Below are positions 9,024-17,412 of a DNA stretch of 64,000 nucleotides, in pieces. Positions within the stretch are counted from its first letter, which is position 1. Each line of letters begins with the position of its first letter. The translations under genes and the position numbers were made by a program. Source of the DNA: Pseudanabaena galeata CCNP1313 (GTDB lineage Bacteria > Cyanobacteriota > Cyanobacteriia > Pseudanabaenales > Pseudanabaenaceae); NCBI RefSeq assembly GCF_029910235.1, contig NZ_CP112874.1, positions 1,364,001 to 1,428,000 of the forward strand, in the 5' to 3' direction. The notes under the pieces are model-generated. The model did not search any database and was not told the DNA's origin. It saw only the letters and a program-made list of their open reading frames with translations.

Positions 9024-9722
9024 TTAAGCCAAATCAAAAACTAGAATTTCCGCATCACCTTTACCAATCAATTTTAAATCGCCAACCCGATCGCTTGAAA
9101 TAGCATCACCAGCATTTAGCAAGCGATCGCCTACTAATACACTACCCTTTGCTACTTGTATCCATGGATAGCGATTTTGATTAACTGTATGCACAACTTC
9201 TGCACCATCTTCGAGAATGGAAGCATAAACATAGGCCTCTTGATAGATTTTGACGGAGCGATCGCGTCCATCGGGTGAAACGATCAACCTTAACTGATTG
9301 AGCTTTTCTTCCCTTGAGAAAAAAACTTGTTCATAGCTGGGCTTGACACTTTCTTGATTCGGTAAAATCCATATTTGTAATAGATGAGCAGATTCTGTTG
9401 CTGAAGGATTAAACTCACTGTGGGTAATTCCTGTGCCTGCGCTCATTCTTTGCACATCACCCACACGAATCACTGAGCCATTGCCCATGCTGTCCTTATG
9501 CTCTAAAGCTCCATCGAGCATATAGGTAATGATTTCCATGTCGCGATGGGGATGGGTTCCAAAGCCTTTGCCACCAGCAATCTGATCTTGGTTAATTACG
9601 CGCAATGAGCGAAAAGCCATATGCTGCGGATCGTAATAGTTAGCGAAGGAGAAGGTGTGATAACTATCGAGCCAACCGTGATTGGCATGTCCTCTTTCTT
9701 CTGATTTACGAATAGTCAACAT
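9024..9722 (-). CDS. Pirin family protein (quercetin 2,3-dioxygenase-like)
   Basis: This bicupin of 232 residues starts MLTIRKSEERGHANHGWLDSYHTFSF, typical of YhaK/pirin proteins. It carries the metal-binding cupin motif GTHPHRDMEIITYMLDG (His58 and His60 region) and SAGTGITHSEFN. Bacterial pirins act as Fe-cupin oxygenases or redox-responsive proteins; the substrate cannot be told from sequence. Its neighbour is a CDGSH protein on the same strand. An HxlR regulator divergent from that gene suggests an electrophile- or redox-responsive module. Confidence 0.92.
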   Translation of the reverse strand: MLTIRKSEERGHANHGWLDSYHTFSFANYYDPQHMAFRSLRVINQDQIAGGKGFGTHPHRDMEIITYMLDGALEHKDSMGNGSVIRVGDVQRMSAGTGITHSEFNPSATESAHLLQIWILPNQESVKPSYEQVFFSREEKLNQLRLIVSPDGRDRSVKIYQEAYVYASILEDGAEVVHTVNQNRYPWIQVAKGSVLVGDRLLNAGDAISSDRVGDLKLIGKGDAEILVFDLA

Positions 9723-9746
9723 AATTTTTATCTCTGATAGTTGTTT

Positions 9747-9785
9747 TTCATAATTTGCAGCGCCAAAGGCGCTGCAAATTATGAA
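9747..9785. terminator. 18-bp perfect palindrome abutting the CDGSH gene stop
   Basis: The arms TTCATAATTTGCAGCGCC and its exact complement have an AAA centre. The structure ends one base from the CDGSH gene stop codon and lies in front of the pirin start. Confidence 0.85.
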
Positions 9786-10022
9786 TTAAAGTTTTGTATG
9801 CGCTCCATCACAGAATGGAGCATTGCCTGTATGTTTGCATAGACAAAGTGCAACTTTCTTAGTTTCGCTCACTTCAAAGGCAAGAGGGGTAAATTCTGTT
9901 CCTTTATGTGCGCCATTACAGTAAGGTTGGTTGGTAGATTCTCCACAGGTACACCAGTAATAAGTTTTAGGCTCTAATTCCAATACAACAGGTTTCTTGT
10001 CAGCAATCTTAGGTTCACTCAT
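9786..10022 (-). CDS. CDGSH iron-sulfur domain protein, double motif
   Basis: The small protein of 78 residues has two CDGSH-type [2Fe-2S] motifs. Cys24, Cys26, Cys35 and His39 form the first (CTCGESTNQPYCNGAH). Cys60, Cys62, Cys71 and His75 form the second (CLCKHTGNAPFCDGAH). Tandem-motif members of this family are soluble electron-transfer or redox-sensing proteins. I chose the ATG at 10022 (MSEPKIADKK) because the reading frame upstream of it runs through a palindromic repeat (10081-10123). Confidence 0.88.
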   Translation of the reverse strand: MSEPKIADKKPVVLELEPKTYYWCTCGESTNQPYCNGAHKGTEFTPLAFEVSETKKVALCLCKHTGNAPFCDGAHTKL

Positions 10023-10080
10023 GAGTTCTGTCCAAATGCGTTGGTTAATAATATGTCTGTCGCCAAGTTTGTTAGGACAT

Positions 10081-10123
10081 AAAACCCAAAAAGGAGGCGA
10101 GGATCGCCTCCTTTTTGGGTTTT
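10081..10123. repeat. 20-bp perfect palindrome upstream of the CDGSH gene
   Basis: The arms AAAACCCAAAAAGGAGGCGA and its exact complement surround GGA. It lies between divergent genes, 58 bases upstream of the CDGSH gene start, so it would sit within or above that gene's leader. Confidence 0.85.
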
Positions 10124-10191
10124 GATTTGTCCAAATATTAGGTGGCGACATCTATAAATCAAATATAATTGACTCACACTCTTTAAGTAAA

Positions 10192-10218
10192 GTATGCACT
10201 TTTTTGTAAGGTACATAC
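10192..10218. promoter_or_regulatory. Candidate HxlR operator
   Basis: The half-sites GTATGCAC (10192-10199) and GTACATAC (10211-10218) form an imperfect inverted repeat whose starts are 19 bases apart, about two helical turns. It ends 12 bases before the HxlR start codon. HxlR-family dimers usually bind inverted repeats in their own promoters, so autoregulation is a reasonable inference. Confidence 0.45.
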
Positions 10219-10230
10219 CAAAAAGATACT

Positions 10231-10611
10231 ATGGAAAATTATTCTGATACTTTTACCCTAAATTCCTTATCTGAAGTGGATTGTATCGCTACTTACCAGA
10301 GCGATCGCCCTAGTTGTCCAGTGGAGGCTACCCTTGATGCGATCGGCGGACGCTGGAAGGTTTTGATTTTGCACGAATTATTTAATGGCACAAGGCGCTT
10401 TGGTGAATTGCATCGCAGTTTACGTGGCATTACTCAAAAAATGCTGACTCAACAACTACGAGAAATGGAGCATGATGGTTTAATTCATCGCGAAGTATAT
10501 ATGCAAGTTCCGCCCAAGGTTGAATATTCGCTCACGGATTTAGGCAAAACCTTACAGCCTGTATTGGATGCAATGCATCTTTGGGGTAAAAAATATTTAG
10601 AACAGCAATAA
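10231..10611 (+). CDS. HxlR-family transcriptional regulator
   Basis: The 126-residue winged-helix protein has the HxlR core CPVEATLDAIGGRWKVLILHEL, FGELHRSLRGITQKMLTQQLREMEHDGLI and VEYSLTDLGKTL. The conserved N-terminal Cys29, which in related redox sensors reacts with quinones, aldehydes or oxidants, is present. The gene is divergent from the CDGSH gene and probably controls it and pirin; that is inference from position. The stop codon is inside a terminator palindrome. Confidence 0.92.
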   Translation: MENYSDTFTLNSLSEVDCIATYQSDRPSCPVEATLDAIGGRWKVLILHELFNGTRRFGELHRSLRGITQKMLTQQLREMEHDGLIHREVYMQVPPKVEYSLTDLGKTLQPVLDAMHLWGKKYLEQQ

Positions 10612-10643
10612 AAAAGACGCACAAAGTGCGTCTTTTTTATTGC
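10605..10643. terminator. 18-bp perfect palindrome over the HxlR stop
   Basis: The arms GCAATAAAAAAGACGCAC and its complement surround AAA. The hairpin includes the HxlR stop codon and has T6 and A6 tracts, which suits termination of both this gene and the convergent DUF3352 gene. Confidence 0.85.
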
Positions 10644-10666
10644 TTAGAAAGCACTTTGTGCTTTAT

Positions 10667-12418
10667 TTACTTACCGCCTTTCTTGAGAGCCAAGATCACT
10701 TCAAATTCAGCAGTATCTGGATTTGGATAGGTCGCAGTTGCCGCAATACCTCGGATAGACTCGATCAAAGCTTTTGCTTCAGGAGGAGTCTTTTCTTTCT
10801 CAGCAGCAGGCATGAAGCTTTGAACAATACTCCATGTGCGATCGGCATCAATATAGAAATAGCCAACATTGTTAGCAGGTAAAGTACTAATTACTGACTT
10901 ATAGGTAGCATCAGCATCGAGTGCAGTTGCAGGTTTGGGTACAAACAGTGACACAATCGGAGAAGCAGTTAGGAAGATAGTGTCTGGCTGACTCCAACCA
11001 TGGGCTATGATCGCACCAGCCCCAGCCGCAGACCATTCAGTAACAGAAACTCCACCGACATCTTTTTGGGCTACCGTTGCACCATTCTGCTTCGCAAAAT
11101 CATCCAGTTTCTTGAACAAAGATTCAGCAGCAGCACGGTTTGTAGTTTGCAGCATTAGTAAAGGTGCAAGCCCTTGAGTTTGCGCCAAAATTCCTTCGGT
11201 CTTACCAGCTACAGAAGCTAGGGCAAACTCGCCATCCATCCATCCAAAGATATCTTTGTCGAGATCGATCGCCAATGGAGAAGACTTCAGTTGCGCTCTG
11301 ACTTCATCAAGCCCTTTCTTGATTTCAGGATTTTTATCTGCCGACTTTACAAATTGCTCCCATGAACTCTTGATATTAAAGCCCGTGGTTACCATAAACG
11401 CTTGGGAAGGAATCTGACTCATAACCTTATTAGGTGAGTTTTTGAGGGCAGCAATTGCCGCAGGATCAAACTTACCAAGGGCTTTGAAGCGAATACCTGC
11501 ATCATCAATGCCAAATCCCATATTCACAGATTTGACCTGCTTCAATTGTTCCAGTGACTCTGGGGGAATGGTCTGAGCTTCAGGATTTAGTGCTGCTAGC
11601 TCTACAATTGATGTGCCGAAGTTAGGAATGTAAACTTGAGCAACAGGGTTTTGAATTTTGAGATCATCGGCACTTGCGGCACTTGCTAACGAAGCTTCAC
11701 CTTTAAAGGTATCGATCGCTTTCTGAGTTGTTTGTTCTTGAGGGGTAACAATCAGATAATCACCAACCATGGCGGTTACACTACCCTGACTACCTTCGCC
11801 ATATTGGGTGATCTTCACACCTTTATAGTCAGACTGCTTTTCTTTGCCACCTGCCTTAGTTTTGATTTTCTCGGTCAAAAACTTCTCAGCACCAGCCTTG
11901 TCTTTAACCTCAACCACGATCAAAATATTAGGAATAGTTTTTGCTTCAGGGGTTTCAGGAGCAGCTTTGTCCTGTACAAACTGAATCGAACCTGTATCGC
12001 TCATCGGTACATAGCGATTTTGAATAGCCGCTTGTGATTTTCTTGGTACAAGGCTAGCCGTTTTCTCTGAAGGTAAAATTGCGAAAGTTATACTTTTACC
12101 GACCCAAGGCTTAATATCTTTGTCGTAGTCAACGTCACCTGAGGAGAGATTTTTCCTGACTTCAGCGATCGCTTGATCGTAGAGTTTTTTGGTTTCTGGA
12201 GACAGGAACTGCTCTATTTTGGACAGTGCGGCTTCATCGGTGGAGATAGACATAGCCATCAAAGATTGCTTTGGAACAACCGTAAGTGTTCCCGATGTAC
12301 TACTAGCCGTGGGAAGGATCGACGGCTTATTGAAGAAGAAATAAGCACCTACGCCCCCAGCTACTACTACAGCCGCACCACCAATAATTGGTAGTAAATT
12401 TGGTTTTGTTTCAGTCAT
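10667..12418 (-). CDS. DUF3352 domain-containing membrane-anchored protein
   Basis: The 583-residue protein begins with a single membrane helix (residues about 8-30, PIIGGAAVVVAGGVGAYFFF) and then a large presumably extracytoplasmic region. The region resembles cyanobacterial DUF3352 proteins: SLMAMSISTDEAALSKIEQFLSP, DIKPWVGKSITFAILP, and later LDKDIFGWMDGEFALAS. The function is unknown. The C-terminus ends in a short Lys-rich tail. The gene is monocistronic and convergent with HxlR. Confidence 0.85.
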   Translation of the reverse strand: MTETKPNLLPIIGGAAVVVAGGVGAYFFFNKPSILPTASSTSGTLTVVPKQSLMAMSISTDEAALSKIEQFLSPETKKLYDQAIAEVRKNLSSGDVDYDKDIKPWVGKSITFAILPSEKTASLVPRKSQAAIQNRYVPMSDTGSIQFVQDKAAPETPEAKTIPNILIVVEVKDKAGAEKFLTEKIKTKAGGKEKQSDYKGVKITQYGEGSQGSVTAMVGDYLIVTPQEQTTQKAIDTFKGEASLASAASADDLKIQNPVAQVYIPNFGTSIVELAALNPEAQTIPPESLEQLKQVKSVNMGFGIDDAGIRFKALGKFDPAAIAALKNSPNKVMSQIPSQAFMVTTGFNIKSSWEQFVKSADKNPEIKKGLDEVRAQLKSSPLAIDLDKDIFGWMDGEFALASVAGKTEGILAQTQGLAPLLMLQTTNRAAAESLFKKLDDFAKQNGATVAQKDVGGVSVTEWSAAGAGAIIAHGWSQPDTIFLTASPIVSLFVPKPATALDADATYKSVISTLPANNVGYFYIDADRTWSIVQSFMPAAEKEKTPPEAKALIESIRGIAATATYPNPDTAEFEVILALKKGGK

Positions 12419-12711
12419 AATGCATACCTCACACTTGTCAATTTCAATATGACAGTATAGTGCTTAACTTAAAATCCCCATAGACACGATTCACCTATGT
12501 ATTGTGAGTTCGCTCACATCAATCTCATTTAAGGAGCATTTTAGCGCATTAACCAAATCCCCTATTTACTTATGGGGTGACACTTTTAAGTAAGTATTCT
12601 GATCGCCAACTAATCAAAAGTAAATAAATAGAAAATCTCCCTAAAGGATGAGTCTTAAAAATTCAGCAACTTTAAAAAATATCTCCTTCCTTCCTTTCCA
12701 AGAATCTACCT

Positions 12712-12864
12712 TGTACACACAAGTTTCTCTGTCTACGATTGAGGGTTTAGATCCCCTCAATCCCCCTTAAAAAGGGGGAAGAATTAAATTCTCCCCCCTT
12801 TTTAAGGGGGGCTGGGGGGGGGATCATTAGTAACTCACGCTATAGCTGATAACTTGTATGTACA
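12712..12864. mobile_element. MITE-like element with 14-bp terminal inverted repeats
   Basis: TGTACACACAAGTT (12712-12725) and AACTTGTATGTACA (12851-12864) are inverted repeats with one mismatch. They enclose a G/C-run hairpin at 12750-12825 that starts and ends in GATC. No coding capacity is present. The rest of 12419-12915 shows no gene; the start of the DUF3352 gene is at its left edge. Confidence 0.6.
12750..12825. repeat. GATCCCC-type hairpin repeat
   Basis: The repeat runs from GATCCCCTCAATCCCCCTT through GAAGAATTAAATTC to the complementary GGGG-rich arm and GGATC. The copy at 48491-48564 has the same frame with a different central stem. Confidence 0.8.
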
Positions 12865-12915
12865 CCGCAACCCTATTCTTGGGCAATCAAACCCAAGCCA
12901 GCAATTCTTTGCTGG

Positions 12916-13671
12916 TTAAAAATCTAGCCATGCTGGAATAATTTGCCATGCCTGATTAAGAGATTTATCTAATATTTTATAATTCGGCTCAAATTTACTG
13001 ACCAATTTCCAAAACTTATCGGAATGATTCATGTGAACTGTGTGACATAGCTCATGAATTAGGACATATTCAACAACATTAGCTTCAAGAAAAAGTAGTT
13101 TGTAATTGAGACTAATATTCCGATTGCCAGAGCAGCTACCCCATAAAGTCTTTTGACTACGCACGGCGGTAGTGCGATAGGGCAACTTAGCGTGGGTACT
13201 GACTTTGCGTAACCAACTGAATAAATGTTTTTCCGCCTTTTGCATCAACCATTGCTTTAGAAAAAATTTGCAAGCTTCGATATCGGTAATATTGCCTTTT
13301 ACGACTAGCTTTAGTTCAGATTTCTTTTCTTGGATGGCGATCGCCCTTGATTTTGTCGAAACCTGTTGATACTCAATCTGCCATTCTTCGCCCAGCGATC
13401 GCAAATTGATGTGATCAGGCAACTCATGGGGAGCCTGTGACTGAAAAAAAGCTTCACGCTGCTCAAGTTTGAGTTGATTGCGAACAATCCAATCACGCTT
13501 TTTTTGGATCAGTTCAGGAACCTTGTGATGATCGTAATCAGCAGGAATAACTACTTCTAAACCTGCTTCTACGGAAAGTGAAATACGTACAGACTTGGCG
13601 CGATCGCTTACACGTACAGTGTAGGCTGGCAAATCATCATTACTAGTTAAAGATTTGGAACCAGAAGCCAT
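12916..13671 (-). CDS. YgjP/DUF45-type zinc metallopeptidase
   Basis: This is a 251-residue cytosolic protein of the WLM-like YgjP family (M48-related). The zinc site HELCHTVHMNHSDKFWKLV lies near residues 203-221. The diagnostic TLWGSCSGNRNISLNYKLLFL precedes it. The N-terminus YTVRVSDRAKSVRISLS is also typical. The substrate is unknown. It lies 17 bases after the SPOR-like gene on the same strand, so co-transcription is likely. Confidence 0.88.
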   Translation of the reverse strand: MASGSKSLTSNDDLPAYTVRVSDRAKSVRISLSVEAGLEVVIPADYDHHKVPELIQKKRDWIVRNQLKLEQREAFFQSQAPHELPDHINLRSLGEEWQIEYQQVSTKSRAIAIQEKKSELKLVVKGNITDIEACKFFLKQWLMQKAEKHLFSWLRKVSTHAKLPYRTTAVRSQKTLWGSCSGNRNISLNYKLLFLEANVVEYVLIHELCHTVHMNHSDKFWKLVSKFEPNYKILDKSLNQAWQIIPAWLDF

Positions 13672-13688
13672 AGGTTTAATTTTGAGCT

Positions 13689-14591
13689 TTAATCTTGAAT
13701 CAAAATAGTTCCTGCAAAGCGAGCATTTAAGCGATTTCGTTCACGATGAGCATTGCCACGATCTCGATAGGTTCGCACTTGCACATAGGATCTCCCTTTA
13801 AAAATAGTTACGAAAGCGTCGGGAGCAAATTCACGGACTTGTTTTAAGGTATTAGCATTTGTATTGGGAACTAGCACTCGATAAATCGTGGCATTAGAAC
13901 TGGGCTTAGTGGTTGTGGAAGTTGGGACGGAATTTGTAGGGACAGAACGATTTGATGACGCAATAGGAGAGGCAATTAACGAAGCGCCAATTACTTGGGC
14001 TGCCAATCCTTGTCCACGCAACTTTGATGCGATCGCATTGGCACTTTGTTGACTTGCTAGTGGAGCTGCTAAAAGTACGGAGCGATTACTAAACGTGGCA
14101 AGAACTGCACTCTTTCCAGATAGGGATTGCACCTGTTGAATTGCCATATTTGGCTCTTTGTTCAGTTCCACCAAAATCACAGCCGCCTGTAGGTTTGCAG
14201 GAATGTCTTTCACCTTTGCAGAGAAAGAATGTACAACTGCATCTAGCCCTAATGCTCGTAGTTGGTTGGCGCGAAATGTCGAAGCTTGGGCATTGTCAAA
14301 ACCTCCAAAAAAAGTCATGGAGGCATTGAGATAATTACATGGTACGGCGGCGATCGCGAGAAATTCTGGCAACTGGGGCAGTGCGTTGGCAGGGCGATCC
14401 AGCATGACGACATAGCGTCGATTTGTGATCTGTGGGCAAGTAATTGCAGGATTTATAGTTTGGGCGATCACCATTGATTGATTGCCTAAACTATCGGTTA
14501 TTAGAGAAAAGCTAGTTATAACAATAGTGCTAGCGACATAATTGGCGGCGATCGCCCATGCAGATCTGCTAGGAAGTCTTAACGGTTTCAT
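13689..14591 (-). CDS. Exported SPOR-like protein
   Basis: The 300-residue protein has an N-terminal hydrophobic segment (about 12-35) ending near MVIAQ, consistent with a signal peptide. It then has repeated SPOR-like units: YVVMLDRPANALPQ...AQASTFRANQLRALGLDAVV, a second AVLATFSNRSVLLAAPLASQQSANAIASKL unit, a Ser/Thr-rich linker (about 205-232), and a C-terminal YRVLVPNTNANTLKQVREFAPDAF unit. SPOR domains bind denuded glycan strands of peptidoglycan, but the match here is by pattern only. It is upstream of the YgjP-type peptidase. Confidence 0.6.
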   Translation of the reverse strand: MKPLRLPSRSAWAIAANYVASTIVITSFSLITDSLGNQSMVIAQTINPAITCPQITNRRYVVMLDRPANALPQLPEFLAIAAVPCNYLNASMTFFGGFDNAQASTFRANQLRALGLDAVVHSFSAKVKDIPANLQAAVILVELNKEPNMAIQQVQSLSGKSAVLATFSNRSVLLAAPLASQQSANAIASKLRGQGLAAQVIGASLIASPIASSNRSVPTNSVPTSTTTKPSSNATIYRVLVPNTNANTLKQVREFAPDAFVTIFKGRSYVQVRTYRDRGNAHRERNRLNARFAGTILIQD

Positions 14592-14751
14592 GTTGATAAA
14601 CCTATTGTCTTTAGAGCGATCATTTTGATCATCTTGATCACCTTTTTGCCCACCAATTTGTCTTCAATAGTTGAGATATACCACTATATGCTGTGAATTG
14701 TCATGACTAGAGCAAACTTTTTTCGGGCTTAATTTAAAGCTTTTGGGCAAA

Positions 14752-14786
14752 CATCAAAAAGGCTCGCGTTGCGAGCCTTTTTGATG
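14752..14786. terminator. 16-bp hairpin before the glycosyltransferase stop
   Basis: The arms CATCAAAAAGGCTCGC and GCGAGCCTTTTTGATG surround GTT. It lies just beyond the minus-strand glycosyltransferase stop and has A/T tracts for termination. Confidence 0.8.
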
Positions 14787-14792
14787 AATTAA

Positions 14793-15737
14793 TTATCCTT
14801 CCCAAATTTTGGCTAGGACTGTCTGTGGTGAAATCGCATTGAGGGGCTGCCCTGCGATCGCCTGCACATATTTGATCCGCTTTTCAGCGATTGGCAGTAA
14901 TGTACCAGCGATCGTATTTGCTCCTAAAATCGCCACTAGAGCCGTACCAACTGCAACTCCCAGTTGCATAGCATCGCCTTCAGCACAAATAAATAGATTT
15001 GCCGAAGCAATAAAAGCGGTTAGTTTGCCGATATCGGTCGGACTAGTAATCAAGAGATTAGGAACCTTAGCAGTTAAGTTCTTCAGTAAATCGGCATTAT
15101 TAACGCTATCGATCGCCACAATTGGTAAGTTAGGTAGTTTAGTCTGCATATCCAGTGCGATCGTAGCCCAACTCTCCGCAGGATAATTGGCAAAAGCACC
15201 GCAATTCAGCAGAATAAACCCACTTTGTTGAACGCCAAGACGTTTTTGTTCGCTAGCAGCCCAATCCAAATCATTTTTGGGCAAAGTAACCTTAATGGTT
15301 GGACAAAGCTTTTGGATATTGATTGCCATTAGCAAGTTATGCTTTTGGACTGCGGCATATTCTTCAGGATCGGCAGTAATAATATCCGTTAGCAAAAAGT
15401 CACCCTGTCCCGCAAACGATATTCGCTTGGGAATACCGCTTAACCATAACAAGATATTGACTGAGAAACTAGGCTGAGTAATGATTGCTGCATCGTATTC
15501 GCGATCGCGAATTGTCCCAAGCAAGTTACCAAAATCAGCCAAAGAGTTGCGATCTTTGAAATCAAACTTGAGGACTCGGTTCACAGATTGGCAAACGCGA
15601 TAAGCTGCCATTGAGCGAGGCTCGACTATCACATCAATCTCGGCATTAGGATACTGTTGTTTGAGGGTATCCAGTGTCGGGAAAAATAGTAACTGATCGC
15701 CAGTTCCACCAGGAACCAAGGCCAGTATTCGCATCAT
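14793..15737 (-). CDS. Glycosyltransferase family 9 (heptosyltransferase-like)
   Basis: The 314-residue GT-B protein starts MMRILALVPGGTGDQLLFFPTLDTLKQQYP, the ADP-heptose:LPS heptosyltransferase-like N-terminus. It has a C-terminal sugar-nucleotide region around LFICAEGDAMQLGVAVGTALVAILG. In cyanobacteria such proteins usually act in surface polysaccharide synthesis; donor and acceptor are unknown. ATG codons at 15737 and 15734 are adjacent. No partner gene is next to it. Confidence 0.82.
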   Translation of the reverse strand: MMRILALVPGGTGDQLLFFPTLDTLKQQYPNAEIDVIVEPRSMAAYRVCQSVNRVLKFDFKDRNSLADFGNLLGTIRDREYDAAIITQPSFSVNILLWLSGIPKRISFAGQGDFLLTDIITADPEEYAAVQKHNLLMAINIQKLCPTIKVTLPKNDLDWAASEQKRLGVQQSGFILLNCGAFANYPAESWATIALDMQTKLPNLPIVAIDSVNNADLLKNLTAKVPNLLITSPTDIGKLTAFIASANLFICAEGDAMQLGVAVGTALVAILGANTIAGTLLPIAEKRIKYVQAIAGQPLNAISPQTVLAKIWEG

Positions 15738-15824
15738 ATTTATACATCTCTAGACGAAGACCGTAAGTAATATTACTTTGTTTTTGGGAGTTGATACAGA
15801 TAGCCTTAATACAAACTCTAAGCC

Positions 15825-15863
15825 AAAACCTGTGGCGCACGCGCAGCGTGCGCCACAGGTTTT
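15825..15863. terminator. 18-bp perfect palindrome after the recombinase gene
   Basis: The arms AAAACCTGTGGCGCACGC and its complement surround GCA. It sits 16 bases beyond the stop of the minus-strand recombinase gene. Confidence 0.85.
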
Positions 15864-15879
15864 ATTTAATTGCGCTTAG

Positions 15880-17406
15880 CTAGATCAAATCGCCCAACAA
15901 ACTCGATACTTCGCCTTGCATATTGGTGCGATTGTCGTCGTAGAGCATGAGGGTATCAAGTTTTTTGTGTCGGGATAGTTTCTGGACTTTGCGAACATTG
16001 CCGTTAGTTGCATCAAGGGCTGCTGTAATCGCAGAATGGCGGATACGGTGGGGAGACATTTTTTTAGTAATTCCTGAGTCTCGTGCAAGTTGATCGACAA
16101 TTTGGTAAATCGCTGTGCCAGTCAATCGATGCCCGTGATTGACTGGATCGAGAGATTGAAATAAGGGGCGATCGCTATTTCTTGTCTTAAGTTGAGATAA
16201 CCAGTCTTGAATTGCGTTAGTCGTTCCCATACTAAGACTAATGAGACTCTTTTGAGAGCCACGTCCCTTACCTAAAATTTGGAGCGATCGCCCTTCAAAA
16301 TCAAAATCACCGATATTCGCACTAACAACTTCATTACGACGTAGGGCATTGTCCCAAAGTAGTCGCAAAATCGCAAAATCACGTATGCCTTTGATAGTAG
16401 TTCTATCTATTTGTAACAGCATTGTGCGAATACCATCGGGCTTAATCCCCGTCGTATCGCGATAGGTTTGGACTGTCTCAGTTTGGATATCATCGAGGTT
16501 CCAATTGCATTTCCCTAACTTAGCGGCGAAGTTTACCAAGGACTTGAGAGCAGACAAGCGACGGTTAATTGTCGATTCCTTTAAGCCTTGAGCTATTAAG
16601 TCGGATTTATATCGCAACACGATCGAGATCGCCTCAAATCGATTTAACTGCAAAAACTGAGCAATCACTGGCTCCGTGGGCTTCTGTCCATAGGCGGCAA
16701 GAAAAAAGTAGCGCAAATCCTTCTCATAGGCGCGTCTGGTGTTAAGACTCCGTTTGTCGGCTAGGAGAGAAGTGAGAATGTCTGGATTAAATTCTGTTAG
16801 AGCATAAGGAACCTTGCTTATTTGAGTCTCACTAGTATCTAAATAAGTCCTATTTTGATTCTCATATTCTAATCTTAATACACTGCTTGATCTCAACTGA
16901 GTCTCATGCGTCGCAACTATAGTCTTATTTTGTGTCTCAAAATCTTGATTTAAGGCGTGTTTTGCTTGGCTAAATCTCAATTGTTCGGGAGCGATCGCGT
17001 CGCTAAGCCCTGCATTAGCTGCGGCGCGTTTGACTATGCCATAGATGGCAGTTCCCGTCAGTCTATGACCATAACTCGCACGATCCAGAGATATAAATAG
17101 TGGTGCTTGAGAATCTTCCTCGTTCTCAGCTTCAATATGAATCAAATTTAGCCAGTCTTGTAGTGCGTTGGCTGTGTCCAAACTAAGACTAATAATTTCC
17201 GCTTGATTTTGTTGCCCCTGACGTTTATAGCGACGCTGAACCTGAAGCGATCGCCCCCTATAATCCAAATCGCCAATGCTAATTGCCGCTACCTGTTGCC
17301 GCTTTAGCGAATTCTCGATCAATAATTGCAAAATTGCATAATCGCGTTGACCTGCTAATGTGTGGCGATCGCAAGCCATGAGAATTCGCTTTAGGTTATC
17401 TACCAT
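15880..17406 (-). CDS. Tyrosine recombinase with duplicated, partly decayed catalytic domain
   Basis: The 508-residue protein has two related catalytic-type regions. The C-terminal one (about 320-508) is complete: Arg356 (ALRRNEV), Lys380, His453-x-x-Arg456 (HRIRH), His480 and nucleophile Tyr489 (LMLYDDN). It is preceded by a SAM-like core-binding domain (about 220-315). The N-terminal region (1-150) aligns to the same domain (AGQRDYAILQLLIENSLKRQQVAAISIGD, HRLTGTAIYGIV) but has Lys for the first Arg and lacks the box II His and the Tyr end. The domains are joined by a linker with a short repeat. It could be a chromosomal integrase or a xenologous cyanobacterial recombinase; no att site was recognised. 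Confidence 0.85.
   Translation of the reverse strand: MVDNLKRILMACDRHTLAGQRDYAILQLLIENSLKRQQVAAISIGDLDYRGRSLQVQRRYKRQGQQNQAEIISLSLDTANALQDWLNLIHIEAENEEDSQAPLFISLDRASYGHRLTGTAIYGIVKRAAANAGLSDAIAPEQLRFSQAKHALNQDFETQNKTIVATHETQLRSSSVLRLEYENQNRTYLDTSETQISKVPYALTEFNPDILTSLLADKRSLNTRRAYEKDLRYFFLAAYGQKPTEPVIAQFLQLNRFEAISIVLRYKSDLIAQGLKESTINRRLSALKSLVNFAAKLGKCNWNLDDIQTETVQTYRDTTGIKPDGIRTMLLQIDRTTIKGIRDFAILRLLWDNALRRNEVVSANIGDFDFEGRSLQILGKGRGSQKSLISLSMGTTNAIQDWLSQLKTRNSDRPLFQSLDPVNHGHRLTGTAIYQIVDQLARDSGITKKMSPHRIRHSAITAALDATNGNVRKVQKLSRHKKLDTLMLYDDNRTNMQGEVSSLLGDLI
16814..16944. repeat. Two imperfect ~50-bp direct repeats within the recombinase linker
   Basis: Two segments, each about 50 bases and starting in TGAGTCTCA, read TTGAGTCTCACTAGT...TCCTATTTTGATTCTCA and CTGAGTCTCATGCGT...TCTTATTTTGTGTCTCA. 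They encode the similar peptides FETQNKTIVATHETQL and YENQNRTYLDTSETQI. This looks like a local duplication inside the gene. Confidence 0.65.
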
Positions 17407-17412
17407 GTTGGA

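Noticed and set aside
10019-10216. Minus-strand 65-codon frame upstream of the CDGSH gene
   Set aside because: It crosses a palindrome and the divergent promoter, has no protein-like features, and overlaps the start of the CDGSH gene in another frame.
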